NCBI RefSeq assembly: GCF_963920925.1 | Contig: NZ_CAWUDI010000023.1 | Span: 1 to 64,000, forward strand | DNA from: Rivularia sp963920925 | GTDB lineage: Bacteria > Cyanobacteriota > Cyanobacteriia > Cyanobacteriales > Nostocaceae | Direction of reading: 5' to 3' | Length of the DNA stretch: 64,000 bases | In this document: in pieces, positions 52,532-61,491 of the stretch | Layout of the letters: every line of letters begins with the position of its first letter | Numbering within the stretch: the first letter of the stretch is position 1 | Notes under the pieces: generated by a model | Told to the model about the DNA's origin: nothing | The model's database searches: none | Seen by the model: only the letters and a program-made list of their open reading frames with translations | Made by a program: the position numbers and the translations under genes

Positions 52532-52571
52532 GTCTTAATTAAAAATTAGAATTGAGGTGTAAATAAATGTA

Positions 52572-53375
52572 CTATTTTTTCTTTGCGGGTGCCGAGCTAG
52601 GGGCGCTTTGCTTGGGAAGATTCTGAATATATTGCCTAGCTTCTGGATTTGGGAAAAAGACTACTCTATCGAGCCAAGGGTCGTTTTTCTCTTGCAAAGT
52701 ATTTAGTATCCCGTCTACGTCTACCACCTGAATATCAGCTTTGGGAAATTTCGGCTTTACTTGGTTTAGCAGATTCTGAGCGTCTTGCATACTAAAGAAC
52801 ACCGGAACTACTTCCTGTTCGGCTTTCTGATCTCCTAATTTAATTGGTACGTAGCTTTTGTCTGGTGCAAATCTAACCAGATAAGTAGGTACGCTTGTAA
52901 ACTGCTTTACTTGTTGACCGCTTTTTTTCAATAAGTCCATAGCAGCCTTAATTTCCTTATCAACGGGTTTAAAGGCAAATAATAAGCGGTTGGGTTCGTT
53001 TTTGGTTTTCTGTACTTGCTGGAAAATGACTCCTAAAGGTACCGGAGTGACTTGTAGGCTTTTCACCATCTGAGTCATTTTAGGATCTTTATCTTTTACT
53101 TTCTGTAAGTCGCTGATAAAGGCTTGAGCTTCTTGTTTGCTCATATAAACGCCAGTTACAGAACCCGTAGTTTTCTTACCGTTTTGTTCCGGTAGAGGAC
53201 GACTTAAGGGTAAACCTTGTGGATTGGTAATCAACCATACTGGTATATTATCAAGCTTGCTTTTAATTTGTTGTTCTGATAATGCGATTACTGGGGCAAT
53301 TCCGCTCGTGACAGTTGCTAGCAGAGTACTCCCCACTATAGCCAACGTTGTTCCCCAGCGAACTAATGATTTCAT
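52572..53375 (-). CDS. Tic22-like periplasmic protein
   Basis: A protein of 267 residues. A signal peptide (about 1-32) is followed by two repeats of the Tic22 fold: IPVWLITNPQGLPL with VYMSKQEAQAFISDLQK, then FTSVPTYLVRF with VPVFFSMQDAQNLLNQVK. The C-terminus is Lys-rich (SAPAKKK). Tic22 of Anabaena lies in the periplasm and thylakoid region, works with Omp85 and is needed for outer-membrane biogenesis. Length is normal. The function is from family knowledge. Confidence 0.88.
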   Translation of the reverse strand: MKSLVRWGTTLAIVGSTLLATVTSGIAPVIALSEQQIKSKLDNIPVWLITNPQGLPLSRPLPEQNGKKTTGSVTGVYMSKQEAQAFISDLQKVKDKDPKMTQMVKSLQVTPVPLGVIFQQVQKTKNEPNRLLFAFKPVDKEIKAAMDLLKKSGQQVKQFTSVPTYLVRFAPDKSYVPIKLGDQKAEQEVVPVFFSMQDAQNLLNQVKPKFPKADIQVVDVDGILNTLQEKNDPWLDRVVFFPNPEARQYIQNLPKQSAPSSAPAKKK

Positions 53376-53965
53376 GACTTCTCCACTTCTTCGGTACTTC
53401 AGTAAATTCGAGTCAAGTCAGTTTAGCAATTTAACTGACTTTATCAGTTATAGTCTCTTCAAGAGTTTTTTTGACTATGTTATTTATTGCATCTAAGCCA
53501 AGTTGTATTCAATATTATTGATTGATAACAAGGCATAATACTGATTACTGACATTTTTCTTCAGAAAAGGCAAAACCAAAGAGGCGAGCTTCTCAAAGAT
53601 ATCAAATGCCATTCTATTGCTTTTTCTTAAATAATGTTGACGCTTAGGAAAATAAAATCGTTCCATCTAAAATCCTATTAACTAGTTCTTTTTTACACTC
53701 TTGCTTAAGTACGGATTTTGTAGTATTAGGGAACCTTTTACTTGTGTTAACCAAAGATATAATATGATTCCAATCGCAAAACTTATGGTCTATTTACAAA
53801 TAAATATTAGTATTTGAATGATATTCATTACTCATCATATACTTAATATTCTCAAGGAATAATATTCGATATTTTGATTTTTAAATAGTTGCCATAAAAA
53901 AAACTTTAGAAACTCTAATCACTCTAAAGTAATCCTTGACAATAATTTTGCGATAAATATCAAAA
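53376..53965. other. AT-rich intergenic stretch
   Basis: No gene or clear structure is visible. It must contain the Tic22 promoter at its left end. Confidence 0.4.
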
Positions 53966-54039
53966 TCGGGATGACAGGATTCGAACCTGCGACATCCTGC
54001 TCCCAAAGCAGGCGCGCTACCAAGCTGCGCTACATCCCG
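53966..54039 (-). tRNA. tRNA-Pro (UGG)
   Basis: A complete cloverleaf of 74 nt: acceptor stem CGGGATG/CATCCCG, D arm AGCGCAGCTTGGTAGCGC, anticodon loop TTTGGGA with TGG, and T arm GCAGGTTCGAATCCTGT. CCA is not encoded. Confidence 0.97.
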
Positions 54040-54158
54040 AAAAACTTAACCTTTAAATGGCAATATTCATATCATATCACATTTAGTCTCCTGATGGCAA
54101 ATAAACATTAGGGACTGTTGTCTAATTTGCTTACAAACGGCAATTTGTAATAGTGATT

Positions 54159-54184
54159 CCGCGCCATAGTGGCGCGGATTTTTG
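54159..54184 (+). terminator. Orphan rightward terminator, possible small RNA
   Basis: CCGCGCCA-TAG-TGGCGCGG is an 8-bp GC-rich stem followed by ATTTTTG on the plus strand. No rightward gene precedes it, as the tRNA-Pro is on the other strand. It may end a short RNA from about 54060-54160. Confidence 0.55.
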
Positions 54185-54307
54185 CGTATGATTACAAATA
54201 AGTTTAGACTTACCCTCACCTCCATTGCAGGTTGGTGTGGAGGTAGGATTCTGACGATTAAACCTTAAAATAAGTAAATTTTTTAACCCAAATCGTTTAG
54301 GAGCGGA

Positions 54308-54841
54308 TTAGTGAGGATACCAAAACATTCCTTTAATGCCTTCTGGATCGGACATAAAACCCAGATTCTGATAAAAGTCTACAACATGGGGGTCTGCAAA
54401 CAGAGTCACGTTGCTAATATCTTCACTTCTAAGTTTTTTGAGTACGTATTTCATTAATGCCTTACCCATTCCTTTCCCTTGAACGTCTGGGTGAACAACT
54501 ACATCCCAAATAGTGGCATTGAAGGCATGATCTGAGGTCGCACGGGCAAAACCAACGAGTCTTCTTCTATTTCCTCGTACTTGCCACATAGTGGCTACGA
54601 GAAAACTATGCTCGATGGCTTTCTTTACTTTTCTTAAAGGACGACGCGACCAACCTACAGCGTCACAAAGTTCTTCTAACTCATATAGGTCTATATCTCG
54701 CTCCGTACTAAAAACTATGCGATCGCCACCACGATTAGAGCTGTCTCCATTAGAAGTAGCGGTATGTTCTTCAAGTCCATGAGTCGTTTTAGTTGTCACG
54801 ACTCCATCGTTAGTATTAAACCAAGTTTTCCAAAAACCCAT
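54308..54841 (-). CDS. GNAT acetyltransferase (NSI-like)
   Basis: A protein of 177 residues. An unordered N-terminus (1-40) precedes the GNAT fold with ATMWQVRGNRRRLVGFARATSD, ATIWDVVVHP, VQGKGMGKALM and DFYQNLGF-type motifs. It shares RATSD...ATIWDVV.HP with the protein at 49389-49868, so both are paralogues. The closest known proteins are plastid GNAT2/NSI enzymes, which acetylate lysines and N-termini, but the cyanobacterial substrate is unknown. It stands alone. Confidence 0.87.
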   Translation of the reverse strand: MGFWKTWFNTNDGVVTTKTTHGLEEHTATSNGDSSNRGGDRIVFSTERDIDLYELEELCDAVGWSRRPLRKVKKAIEHSFLVATMWQVRGNRRRLVGFARATSDHAFNATIWDVVVHPDVQGKGMGKALMKYVLKKLRSEDISNVTLFADPHVVDFYQNLGFMSDPEGIKGMFWYPH

Positions 54842-55293
54842 GCCAGCCTGGTTCGGGTAGTATAACTGAAGACGGTTTACACGCTTATCGTAGCGAACTT
54901 TCTCAAAAAATCTACACCAACCAACTTTCGTTAATTTTTAGAGATTCCATAGACAAAGCCACCGTTGAATAAACGTGTTTAACATCAATTATTTTCAACT
55001 TTAGCATCTTGTTGACAGACAGGACGGAAAAAATTAACTAAAAGCTATGCCCAAGGTAAAAAACAATTCTATACAACACTGGCTTAAAATTTTGAGGGAC
55101 GGCAATATCGTTTCGATCAATTTCCCGCTCAAGACAATTACCGTCGCCGAAAATATACCGTTCAAACGATGTCGCCTTACTGGGCAATCTATACATCGGT
55201 AGAACCGGAATATTTGTCAAATATCGAGACGTTTTATTTCTCGCATCTTCCGTTCAAGTATCAATCACAACAAGCTGCGTCTTACCTTTTAAA
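54842..55293. other. Intergenic stretch with unexplained open frames
   Basis: Both forward frames upstream of 55294 stay open for 50 codons or more between 55050 and 55290 and read fairly protein-like, yet none has a good start that leads anywhere. It may be a decayed gene or a leader. Confidence 0.35.
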
Positions 55294-56013
55294 ATGGCTT
55301 CTGGTTTAAAAACATCAACACTGGATTTACTCAAACGCTTTAATAAGTCGTTTCCCCAGTTTTACGAGCAATTTGTCAGCAGTGAGATTCAACTGCAAAA
55401 TTTGCGCCTAGCATATCGCCTTTATAAAACCAGACGTGCCGTTATCGAGTTAAAACCCGAAGGTGGTAAAAGTGCCTTGCATTTCGCCTACCGCAATCAG
55501 TCTTTTCTCCTCAGCGATATTTTTGGAGTGCTAGCGGCTTATGGACTGACAATTCACAGTTTAAGTTTGTACGGACAAATTAAACCACCAATGTTAGTTT
55601 TCATGAAACTAATTGTTTCTCGCGGTAGCAAAGCTCTTTCGGAGAAAACAGCAGAAAACGCCTGCCGTGCAATTCGCGAAGCTTTGGGAGGACGCTTCGA
55701 GGTAGAAGAAATGCTAGCAGTCGAATTTAACCTCGATGCTGGTTTAGAAAAAGTAGAAACCGAGTTTTATGTAGATCCGGTATTTCATTTACCAGCTTTA
55801 GTTATTGAAGCTGATAACCAACCCGGATTATTCTATAAAGTTATGTACGCTATGTGGCTTGAGGATTTGCTTGTAGTAAATGCGAACTTACTAGTTTGGC
55901 GAGGACGTACTCGTTTGATTCTTTATTTATTAGGACCTAATGAAAGCTTAATTCCCGAATATTTAGGTCACAAAATTGCCGAAAGCGTGCGGGGGAGATT
56001 TCTCGGTGGATGA
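55294..56013 (+). CDS. Double-ACT-domain protein
   Basis: A protein of 239 residues. Two ACT-type halves are seen: YRNQSFLLSDIFGVLAAYGLTIHSLSLYG (about 67-95) and LVIEADNQPGLFYKVMYAMWLEDLLVVNANL (about 169-199; both quoted in part as FLLSDIFGVLAAYGL and DNQPGLFYKVMYAMWLEDL). This resembles the C-terminal part of GlnD without its catalytic domains. It probably binds a small ligand such as an amino acid. Cyanobacterial proteins of this kind are annotated as hypothetical. Confidence 0.75.
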   Translation: MASGLKTSTLDLLKRFNKSFPQFYEQFVSSEIQLQNLRLAYRLYKTRRAVIELKPEGGKSALHFAYRNQSFLLSDIFGVLAAYGLTIHSLSLYGQIKPPMLVFMKLIVSRGSKALSEKTAENACRAIREALGGRFEVEEMLAVEFNLDAGLEKVETEFYVDPVFHLPALVIEADNQPGLFYKVMYAMWLEDLLVVNANLLVWRGRTRLILYLLGPNESLIPEYLGHKIAESVRGRFLGG

Positions 56014-56212
56014 ATATCTTTGTATATAAAACTATAAAAAATGCGAACCTGTAGCTGTAAAAATTAAACTAGATATAGCTAGGTGCCTAATCCAATCTTT
56101 TATAATACTTGCCTCCGCACAAAACTCCTGGAGCCGATCGCCCTTTGATGCTGCAAACATTCAATCGGGAGTTTTTTAGTTTTTTTCGTAAACAAAGCTG
56201 TTTTATCGAAGA

Positions 56213-57172
56213 ATGTCCTTAAAGGTACGTGCTATGAGATCGGCAACTATCGAAATCTTCGGCGTTCCCCACGCATACGAACTACGTGGTCCCAAAACAA
56301 CAGAATACACCTTAGTATTTATTCACGGTTGGTTAAATAGCCGTGAATATTGGCAACCCGCCATCGAACGCTTACAGCCAGATATGAAATGCCTCTCATA
56401 TGACTTGCGGGGTTTTGGGGAATCTCAACTCAAACAAAAAACTGATATAGCTAGCGATATGCCTATCTCATCTAGCTTCGCTAATCGCACTTCTTCAGAT
56501 TTAACTGTTACGGAGCGCAAGACTTCTGATAATCCCTTTGATTCTTTTTACACACCAGCCGCCTACGTAGAGGATTTAGTAATGCTGCTGCAACAGTTGA
56601 ATTTAGATAATGTTTGGTTGATCGGTCACTCCCTTGGTGGCACCATAGCTTTATGGGCAGCGGCTCGAATGCATCAAGAAGTCAAAGGGGTAATCTGTAT
56701 CAATTCCGGTGGTGGAATTTATCTTAAAGAATCCTTTGAAAAATTTCGTACCGCAGGACAGCGTTTTTTACAATTTCGTCCCAAATGGTTATCTCAAGTA
56801 CCTTTAATTGACTTACTGTTTGCCAGAAATTCTGTAGCGCGTCCCTTAGAACCTCATTGGGCACGTCAGCGGATCGTGGATTTTTTAGTAGCCGATCCCC
56901 AAGCTGCTTTAGGAACGCTACTAGACTCTACAACAGAAGAAGCAATAAATTATTTACCTCAATTAGTATCTCAACTTAAACAGCCAGTATATTTCTTAGC
57001 TGGTGCCGAAGATAAAGTCATGGAACCAAAGTACGTTCGTCACTTAGCTAGTTTTCATCCTTTGTTCAAAGACTGCGGTGACAACGTAATCGAAATCCCC
57101 AACTGCGGACACTTAGCAATGTTAGAACAGCCAGATATTGTCGCCGAACGTATTCGCTCTATTATCAATTAA
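56213..57172 (+). CDS. Alpha/beta hydrolase
   Basis: A protein of 319 residues. The oxyanion region is FIHGWLNSREYW, then DLRGFGES, the nucleophile elbow GHSLGG (Ser around 141), the acid in AGAEDKVM and the His in PNCGHLAML. The catalytic triad is therefore complete. A Ser/Thr-rich insert (about 80-115) lies before the elbow. Possible roles include esterase or a C-C hydrolase; the substrate is not known. A start at the ATG seven codons downstream is possible. Confidence 0.85.
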   Translation: MSLKVRAMRSATIEIFGVPHAYELRGPKTTEYTLVFIHGWLNSREYWQPAIERLQPDMKCLSYDLRGFGESQLKQKTDIASDMPISSSFANRTSSDLTVTERKTSDNPFDSFYTPAAYVEDLVMLLQQLNLDNVWLIGHSLGGTIALWAAARMHQEVKGVICINSGGGIYLKESFEKFRTAGQRFLQFRPKWLSQVPLIDLLFARNSVARPLEPHWARQRIVDFLVADPQAALGTLLDSTTEEAINYLPQLVSQLKQPVYFLAGAEDKVMEPKYVRHLASFHPLFKDCGDNVIEIPNCGHLAMLEQPDIVAERIRSIIN

Positions 57173-57318
57173 ATTTAGGGGCATTGGGCATTGGGCATTG
57201 GGCATTGGACATGGGGAGAATTTCAACCTTTGACTTTAACCCTTAATCTAAAATCTAAAATCTAAAATCTAAAATCTAAAATTTTTAGAACTCCTAACTC
57301 CTAACTCCTAACTCCTAA
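57173..57318. repeat. Clustered tandem repeats
   Basis: GGGCATT is repeated about four times, AAAATCT about five times and CTCCTAA about four times. They stand between the convergent hydrolase and tsaD genes. Confidence 0.85.
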
Positions 57319-58356
57319 CTAATACAGTTCCATAACCCGATTCAACCCTAATCTTGATTCAACGCCAAGGTTCAAGGAAGAAGTATGTCCCCTCGAAAGA
57401 TGATCTGCGGCACAACAACCTATCATGGCGGCGTTATCGGTACAAAATTTTAAAGCAGGGAATAACACTCGCAGGTTATGAGTTTGTGCAGCGGCTTGTA
57501 AATGCTCTCTCAAAGCGCTATTAGCTGCGACTCCACCACCTACGGTAATAGTATCCAAGCCATAATCTAAAGCGCAATTTATAGCTCTTTTAGTCAATGC
57601 TCTGGCTACGGTATTCTGAAAGCTGGCTGCTACATCTGCTACTGGTACTACAGGATTATCTTTCTCTAACTGCTGTACCAGTCGCAATACTGCTGTCTTT
57701 AACCCGCTAAAACTAGCATCATAGGGATGATAGCCACCGCTCTGTAAAGATACTCTTCCTTCTGGTAATTTGAAAGCGCTAGAATTTCCTTTTTGGGCTA
57801 ATCTATCGATTATTGGGCCACCGGGATATCCCAGCTTTAACAACCGCGCTACTTTGTCAAATGCTTCTCCTGCTGCGTCATCGCGGGTGGTTCCAAGGCT
57901 TTCATAGATTCCGCAATCTTTAACGTGAATTAAGCTCGTATGTCCCCCCGAAACTAACAAACTTAGAAATGGAGTCTTAAGACTTGGTTCGGTTAAATAA
58001 TTAGCGTAAATATGACCTTCGAGGTGGTGAACTCCTAAAAATGGTAAGGAATGTACCATACACAGAGTTTTTGCGGCAGTTAATCCTACTAACAATGCCC
58101 CTACCAATCCAGGGGCGCAAGTTGCGGCTACACCATCAATTCCGCTCCAATCTAATTGCGCTTGTTCTAAAGCTTGGGCTACGCATTGATTTATCGTTTC
58201 CAGATGCATTCGGGAGGCGACTTCTGGTACTACCCCACCGTAGTTTGTATGCACCGAAATTTGCGAAGCAACAATGTTGCTAAGAACTTTACGATTATTA
58301 ACAATTGCTACGGCAGTTTCATCGCAGCTAGTTTCTATCGCTAAAACAGTTGGCAT
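57319..58356 (-). CDS. tsaD: tRNA threonylcarbamoyl transferase TsaD
   Basis: A protein of 345 residues. Signs of the ASKHA fold are AIETSCDETAVAIV at the start, the iron ligands HHLEGH (about 109-114), LLVSGGHTSLI, and GGVAANSALRE near the end. It places the threonylcarbamoyl group on A37 with TsaB and TsaE. Normal length. It converges on the hydrolase gene. The two partners tsaB and tsaE are not in the window. Confidence 0.96.
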   Translation of the reverse strand: MPTVLAIETSCDETAVAIVNNRKVLSNIVASQISVHTNYGGVVPEVASRMHLETINQCVAQALEQAQLDWSGIDGVAATCAPGLVGALLVGLTAAKTLCMVHSLPFLGVHHLEGHIYANYLTEPSLKTPFLSLLVSGGHTSLIHVKDCGIYESLGTTRDDAAGEAFDKVARLLKLGYPGGPIIDRLAQKGNSSAFKLPEGRVSLQSGGYHPYDASFSGLKTAVLRLVQQLEKDNPVVPVADVAASFQNTVARALTKRAINCALDYGLDTITVGGGVAANSALREHLQAAAQTHNLRVLFPALKFCTDNAAMIGCCAADHLSRGHTSSLNLGVESRLGLNRVMELY

Positions 58357-58535
58357 CTATCAAGTTTCTATGAATAAAAATTTTGTTGTAGAAGCTTTAA
58401 CTTTTATTTACTTCAACTTTACTCAGTTTACGCATCAAGAGTATGATCGCTTCTTAGTAAGACAAATTTAACTTTGTACGAGCCGCTTCGTTTTGTACAA
58501 ACAATTTTTGTTTCGTAATAAAGGGAAACAATTTC

Positions 58536-59030
58536 ATGCGACGCTTGTTTGCTCTAATTTTAACTGTTTGTTTGGCGTTTAATTTCGCCCCACCAGCTTT
58601 TGCTCTAGGTGCCGATCTAGTACAATGCAGCGAATCTCCTGCTTTTCAACAACGTGCAGCAGATGCCCGCAACACAACTTCCGATCCCAATTCCGGAGAA
58701 AACCGTTTTGAACGTTATTCTCAGGCATTGTGCGGTCCAGAGGGCCTACCTCATTTGATTGTTGATGGTCGTTTAAGCCGTGCTGGTGACTTTCTAATTC
58801 CGAGCATTTTATTTCTTTATATGGCTGGCTGGATTGGTTGGGTAGGACGTGCCTACCTCATAGCCGTTAGACAAGAAAAAGATGCTGAAATGAAGGAAGT
58901 AATTATCGACGTACCTACAGCATTACCACTAATGCTTTCTGGTTTTGCTTGGCCCGCAGCAGCAATCAAAGAATTCCTTTCGGGTGAATTGACTGCAAAA
59001 GATGAAGAAATTCCAATTTCTCCTCGCTAG
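58536..59030 (+). CDS. psaF: Photosystem I subunit III
   Basis: A protein of 164 residues. The signal peptide (about 1-23, cut after AFA) leads to the lumenal domain with Cys pairs (VQCSES and ALCGPEGLPH) and a membrane helix. The family sequence LIVDGRLSRAGDFLIPSILFLYMAGWIGWVGRAY is clear (in part: GDFLIPSILFLYMAGWIG). It takes part in docking of plastocyanin or cytochrome c6. It forms a transcript with psaJ behind it. Confidence 0.97.
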   Translation: MRRLFALILTVCLAFNFAPPAFALGADLVQCSESPAFQQRAADARNTTSDPNSGENRFERYSQALCGPEGLPHLIVDGRLSRAGDFLIPSILFLYMAGWIGWVGRAYLIAVRQEKDAEMKEVIIDVPTALPLMLSGFAWPAAAIKEFLSGELTAKDEEIPISPR

Positions 59031-59230
59031 TAGCAATTGTTAGTTAAGAGAATTTGAGTTAAGGGACCCTAGCTATAAAAAGACAAGCTAATTATTAATT
59101 ATTGTTAACTAATAGTTGATTTATTGGCTGTCTTTATTAGTTGTCTTTTAAAGAACTTTTCTTAATTATACAGGGGCGTAAATCTACTCATCTAAAATCC
59201 ATTAAAGCTCATTATTTGGGAGTAAAATCC

Positions 59231-59365
59231 ATGCAGCAGAATGATTTATTGAAGTATCTTTCTCTCGCACCAGTCCTACTGTTTGGCTGGTTAATATTTA
59301 CTGCGATTTTGTTGATCGTATTCAACTACATTTTTCCCGACTTATTGTTCCATCCACTACCGTAA
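59231..59365 (+). CDS. psaJ: Photosystem I subunit IX
   Basis: The protein has 44 residues from the ATG at 59231; the open frame extends further upstream but only this start gives the family N-terminus MQQNDLLKYLSLAPVL. A single membrane helix is followed by FPDLLFHPLP. It stabilises PsaF. The psaF-psaJ order is the usual one. Confidence 0.96.
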   Translation: MQQNDLLKYLSLAPVLLFGWLIFTAILLIVFNYIFPDLLFHPLP

Positions 59366-59591
59366 GAATGTCTCTATAAAAAATGGGGCTGTCTTGCTGT
59401 ATCTGGTTATTGGAGCCAAATTTGGACAAAACTTTACTATTAAACTAGAAGGCTTTGTCAAAAGAATGCCCTATTTTTTATTGGTTCTCGGCTTTATTGG
59501 GTATACAAGAGATTTTTTAAAGTTGGCGGTTCCCAAGTAACTTATAACTCTGAAGAAACTCTTACTTTATGTAGGAATAATTTGCGATCGT

Positions 59592-59628
59592 ACTCGCTTT
59601 TGCTCTAAGAGGGTAGAAGCGAGTTTTG
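59592..59628 (+). terminator. Terminator between psaJ and psaL
   Basis: ACTCGCTT and AAGCGAGT pair over eight bases, followed by TTTTG. It stands 225 bases behind psaJ, so psaL probably has its own promoter in the 130 bases after it. Confidence 0.6.
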
Positions 59629-59759
59629 TATATATTTATGTTTATTTATGTTTATTTATGTTTATTAACTTTTCTAAAAATTACTGTTAAAAATCTCCTC
59701 CAGATACAATTATTAATATGGAGAAAAATATCAAGTTATTTGAGAGGTAAAAATAAAAT

Positions 59760-60287
59760 ATGTCAAATATCGCCCAAGCAGCAGATGCATCCAAAAATAA
59801 ATCTAGCGACCCTAGAAATCAGGAAGTTGTTTTTGCAGCGGAAGGTAATCCGCAGCTAGGCAACCTAGAAACGCCAATAAATTCTTCTCCCCTAAGCAAG
59901 TGGTTTATTAGAAATTTGCCTGCTTATCGTCCCGATCACACTCCGTTCAGACGTGGATTAGAAGTTGGTATGGCTCATGGCTACTTCTTATTTGGCCCAT
60001 TCGCTAAATTGGGACCGCTGCGTAATGCACCACCCGCTAACTTGGCTGGGTTACTTTCCACAATCGGCTTGGTTGTAATTCTCACTGCTTGCTTATCTTT
60101 GTATGCAAATAGCAACCCACCTAAACCAGTTGCCACTGTTACCGTCCCCAATCCCCCTAGTGCTTTTAACACCACCGAAGGTTGGAACAACTTTGCTAGT
60201 GCTTTTCTAATTGGCGGTATTGGTGGTGGGGTGACAGCTTACTTCTTAACCAGTAACCTGGGGTTTATCCAAGGTTTATTCGGTTGA
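59760..60287 (+). CDS. psaL: Photosystem I subunit XI
   Basis: A protein of 175 residues. NPQLGNLETPINSSPLSKWFIRNLPAYR (in part: NLETPINSSPLSKWFIRNLP), PFRRGLEVGMAHGYFLFGPF, three membrane helices and GGIGGGVTAYFLTSNLGF identify it. It lies at the trimer or tetramer centre of photosystem I. The location behind psaFJ is typical for Nostocales-type genomes, where tetrameric photosystem I also occurs; the oligomer form here is not known. Confidence 0.97.
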   Translation: MSNIAQAADASKNKSSDPRNQEVVFAAEGNPQLGNLETPINSSPLSKWFIRNLPAYRPDHTPFRRGLEVGMAHGYFLFGPFAKLGPLRNAPPANLAGLLSTIGLVVILTACLSLYANSNPPKPVATVTVPNPPSAFNTTEGWNNFASAFLIGGIGGGVTAYFLTSNLGFIQGLFG

Positions 60288-60343
60288 TATTGAATTATTC
60301 CCATACCTGGTTTAACAACTAGGTGTCAAAAATGGTAAAGGCG

Positions 60344-60390
60344 AAAGGACACAAACAAAGACTCAGATGGTCTTAGTTGGTGTCCTTTAT
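60344..60390 (+). terminator. Terminator behind psaL
   Basis: AAAGGACAC and GTGTCCTTT form a 9-bp stem around a partly paired loop, followed by T-rich sequence. It stands 57 bases after psaL. Confidence 0.65.
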
Positions 60391-60416
60391 TTATTATTTA
60401 TGCTATATACGCGGCA

Positions 60417-61061
60417 TTAAAATAATTCCCCATCTGAAAAGATTGCTACTTCAATGTCATGAATGGCCGTTTCTAAGTCGTCATTTACGATTTGAAGGTC
60501 GAACTCATCAGCAGAGTCAATTTCTTCTTTAGCACGCTTTAGACGGCGGGATATAGCGTCTTCTGTATCCTTTTTCCTACCGCGTATCCGTTTCTCTAAT
60601 TCATTAAATGAAGGTGGAAGTATAAAAATACTTAACAGTTCGGGAAATGCCGCGCGAATTTGTCGTGCGCCTTCCAACTCAATTTCAAGCAATACAGACT
60701 TTCCAGACTCCATCAAGTTAATTGCTGGCTTGCGAGGAGTGCCGTATAGATTACCGGCAAATTCAGCCCATTCTAAAAATTCACCTTCTTCAATTAACTG
60801 CTGGAATTTACTGCGACTAATAAAATAGTAGTCCTTGCCGTCCACTTCCCCCAGACGAGGAGGACGGGTAGTGGCAGATATCGAGTAATTGAGTTCGGGA
60901 TGACGCGAAAGAAGTAATCGCATTAGAGTGCCTTTTCCGACACCACTAGGACCTATTAAAACAATGAGTTTCCCCGGAGACAGTAATTTGTTAGTAGTAG
61001 CACCACTTTTGGTCGATAACACTTGCATCATCCGCTTTCTCTGTGAATCATTTATATACAT
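60417..61061 (-). CDS. gmk: Guanylate kinase
   Basis: Up to 214 residues; starts at 61031 or 61028, preceded by GAGAAAG, are as good or better and give about 203 residues. The P-loop is LIGPSGVGKGTLM (about 35-47), the GMP-binding segment SATTRPPRLGEVDGKDYYF, and the lid ISRRLKRAKEE. It turns GMP into GDP. It lies behind the remA-like gene on the same strand, a pairing also seen in Firmicutes. Confidence 0.95.
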   Translation of the reverse strand: MYINDSQRKRMMQVLSTKSGATTNKLLSPGKLIVLIGPSGVGKGTLMRLLLSRHPELNYSISATTRPPRLGEVDGKDYYFISRSKFQQLIEEGEFLEWAEFAGNLYGTPRKPAINLMESGKSVLLEIELEGARQIRAAFPELLSIFILPPSFNELEKRIRGRKKDTEDAISRRLKRAKEEIDSADEFDLQIVNDDLETAIHDIEVAIFSDGELF

Positions 61062-61224
61062 TATTCACTAGTCAGCAGCCATTTGTTAGTTTGGCAAATG
61101 ACTATTAACTAGCGAGGCTTGTAACATGAACGACTTTTTAAATCGCTTAATTCACATGGTACAAAAAAATGTATACATTCACCTAAGTAGAGATATTGGT
61201 TCCGAGATGGAACCCATACCACTT

Positions 61225-61491
61225 TTAGTTATCTACAACATGATGCTCGCGGGAAATAACGAAACGATTCGCTACCGTTTCTGGCTGGATAGCCGAAAGG
61301 ATAACGTGACTCGAATCAGTGATAATAACAGCCCTTGTCCGACGACCGTAAGTTGCATCAATCAGCTGACCTCTATCTCGCGCATCGGTAATTATTCGCT
61401 TGATTGGGGCTGATTCTGGACTGACAATTGCAACTACTCGGTTGGCAGAAACAATATTGCCGAAACCGATGTTGATTAACTGAATGTCCAT
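61225..61491 (-). CDS. RemA-like (DUF370) protein
   Basis: A protein of 88 residues. MDIQLINIGFGNIVSANRVVAIV and RIITDARDRGQLIDATYGRRTRAVIITDS (in parts: NIGFGNIVSANRVVAIV and ARDRGQLIDATYGRRTRAV) are strongly conserved in the family. In Bacillus RemA forms an octameric DNA-binding ring that turns on matrix genes. The cyanobacterial role is less known. It lies just upstream of gmk in the same direction, 163 bases apart. Confidence 0.92.
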   Translation of the reverse strand: MDIQLINIGFGNIVSANRVVAIVSPESAPIKRIITDARDRGQLIDATYGRRTRAVIITDSSHVILSAIQPETVANRFVISREHHVVDN

